From Prostheceraeus crozeri (lineage: Eukaryota; Platyhelminthes; Polycladida; Euryleptidae): DNA of 64,000 nucleotides. The first letter of the stretch is position 1. Each line of letters starts with the position of its first letter. Shown piece by piece: positions 62,471 to 64,000 of the stretch. The notes below the pieces were generated by a model. That model had not been told where the DNA came from and did no database searches. It saw nothing but the letters and a program-made list of their open reading frames with translations. Location of the stretch: contig CAJQUW010004771.1 of NCBI GenBank assembly GCA_907163375.1, positions 40,063 to 104,062 on the forward strand. The letters run 5' to 3'. Both the position numbers and the translations under genes were made by a program.

Positions 62471-62636
62471 ATAACAGTATATGTGGACGCGGATGGCTGT
62501 AGATTCTGTTAGGACTATCCGATTCTAACTATTCTAGTGGCATGTGAAAATTTAGATCTTCTACAATTCATCTCGATCATGTTTGGGGGTTTGATCAAAA
62601 TTGTAGAATCTAGCTGTTTTACTAGATCCGCTACAT

Positions 62637-63554
62637 TTGCTGTTCAAAAACTGCACAAAGTTTCTTCTTACCAAGTTCATCGATTCATCATCACATCGGT
62701 TTGAATATTATTTGGGACGCCATGTGGAACATTACAACAAATTTACAGAAAGTATGTTGTTACCTTACTTTCTACAGCCACTCCGGTCGCTAACTGACTT
62801 GTCGTATTGGAAAGCACGTGACTTCCTCACATTTCTGTTTTATTACTCTATTCCTACTGTATATTCGTCATTATTTTACAAGCAAAATAGAGAGTACTCT
62901 TTTCACTTTTTATCGTTCATCATTGGATGTAGGTATTGTTATTCATCTTCTTCTATGTCAATGCATAGTAAGATCCGAACAATTTTTAATTATTTTCATT
63001 CGAGAATTTCCTCTTTGTATGATGTGAATCTCTGTACTATTAACATGCACCTCCTGCTCAATTTAGGAGATCAAATTGAAAAGTTTGGGTCCTTACCGTT
63101 TTGCTCCATGTTTATTACCTTCGAGTATCAATTTTGGAATTTCAAATTATACACACAAGGGAATACTGCAATGTTGCAACAAATTTGTGAAAAGATAATG
63201 TTACTGAAACACGGGAAGGCATTTCTCAGACTGTCAGATTTTGAGAAGAAAGATTTACATCTGCTTTACCCAACGGATGAATTGTTATCAGATTCAAATA
63301 AACCTACGTTTGTGAATTCAGGTCAAGTGGTATTCGGAAGAAGACACTTTTTCTCTCGTGATTATAAACGGAAATCGAAACGCCTCAGCACCATTTATCA
63401 GATTCAGTTACGTGATGGGTATCAGTTCGTTGATATTCTTAGGTTCAGACATATCGATGGAAGTATAGTACTTGATGTAGAATACTTGACAGAACATCAG
63501 CTTTCACTTATTCACGATTTTGGTGAAACAGCTAACGTTCCGATGGTGTTCTAG
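62637..63554 (+). pseudogene. CACTA/EnSpm-type transposase C-terminal region
   Basis: An open frame of 305 codons ending in TAG. LPYFLQPLRSLTDLSYWKAR, DFLTFLFYYSIPTVY, HFLSFIIG, VNLCTINMHLLLNLGDQIEK and FCSMFITFEYQFWN correspond block by block to the DUF4218-like C-terminal domain of CACTA/EnSpm transposases (…YWKA…LLYY…HFL…N.HLLLHL…FS.F.FE). It has no ATG at its head and the TNP2 catalytic core is absent, so it is a terminal exon or a truncated copy. Confidence 0.7.
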
Positions 63555-64000
63555 CCATCATAGTGGAGCAGTCGTTATATTTCATAGCTTCTTTTTCTGG
63601 TGTTTTTGATAGCATAGCTTTTGACAGATTGTTGTATCCGTGTGTAATTGTACGAAATTGTGACCTAACTGCCGACCGTGATTGTTTATTGATTATGCCA
63701 TGCTCTTCAATTTTTGAGTACAATTAATCAATTTATAATATCCAAATAAGAGAGATTGTTAAACTTAACATGATATCACTTTTCCCCTTTCAAATTGTTA
63801 TGCGGATCGAAAGATAAGTAAATAATTAAGTAAATTTGAGTGTGGTCATTGTAAATATCTTAATCATATGGTTTTCTTGACCGGTCAGATCAACTCGTTT
63901 AACAATCTCTTCGTGTGAATATTTGCTATAATTTGACAGATTCTTTATGAGGGTGCTAAATTTAAATCAATTTGATAGCATCCGCAATTTCAAGTGACTG
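63555..64000. other. Window end, nothing recognised
   Basis: AT-rich sequence after the CACTA-type frame. No terminal repeat of that element was found. Confidence 0.45.

Overview
The window looks like invertebrate animal nuclear DNA. It is AT-rich, protein-coding density is very low, introns run from 52 bp to about 15.6 kb, and transposable elements of many classes are abundant. I cannot place it more finely than a metazoan. Names used below for unrecognised repeat families (R1 to R4, SINE-1 to SINE-3) are local labels only.

One host gene dominates. It is a calpain-5 (TRA-3) type cysteine protease on the + strand. Eleven coding exons run from 5388 to 60770. Every exon junction is GT-AG and phase-compatible, and together they give a 632-residue protein with a Cys82/His251/Asn284 triad, a domain III (CBSW) and a C-terminal C2 domain. 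A polyadenylation signal lies at 60968. Nearly everything else between 5.4 and 60.8 kb is intron, and the recognisable intronic content is mobile or tandem-repeat DNA.

Layout: 1.3-2.3 kb, a remnant of a Penelope-like element (PLE) with inverted 3' ends, upstream of the gene. 5.8-8 kb, a tRNA-type SINE, an R1 element and a foldback repeat (intron 1). 9.3-12.1 kb, a hAT-like element holding a LINE reverse-transcriptase scrap (intron 2). 12.6-14.4 kb, a 30-bp minisatellite and another LINE scrap split by an R2 element. 17.3-20.7 kb, a hAT remnant, a SINE and a LINE 3' end (intron 3). 22.5-38 kb (intron 4), a 32-36 bp minisatellite, R1 and R2 copies, a foldback element with a hAT-type MITE inserted in it, a third SINE and a 28-bp repeat. 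40.6-47.7 kb (intron 6), a nested composite: a hAT-like element enclosing a 45/90-bp satellite array and a fresh PLE tandem. 49-61 kb, the last calpain exons with a further R2, a SINE, an apparently intact Tc1-type transposon and a head-to-head pair of R1 elements. 61.8-63.6 kb, the 28-bp repeat again and a CACTA/EnSpm-type transposase C-terminal domain.

No functional RNA gene, CRISPR array or prokaryotic feature was seen. The most noteworthy items are the PLE tandem (two copies identical apart from a T run, a 14-bp target duplication, and a start codon formed at the unit junction), the nested 7-kb composite, and a hammerhead-like hairpin near PLE-type 3' ends at four unrelated places.
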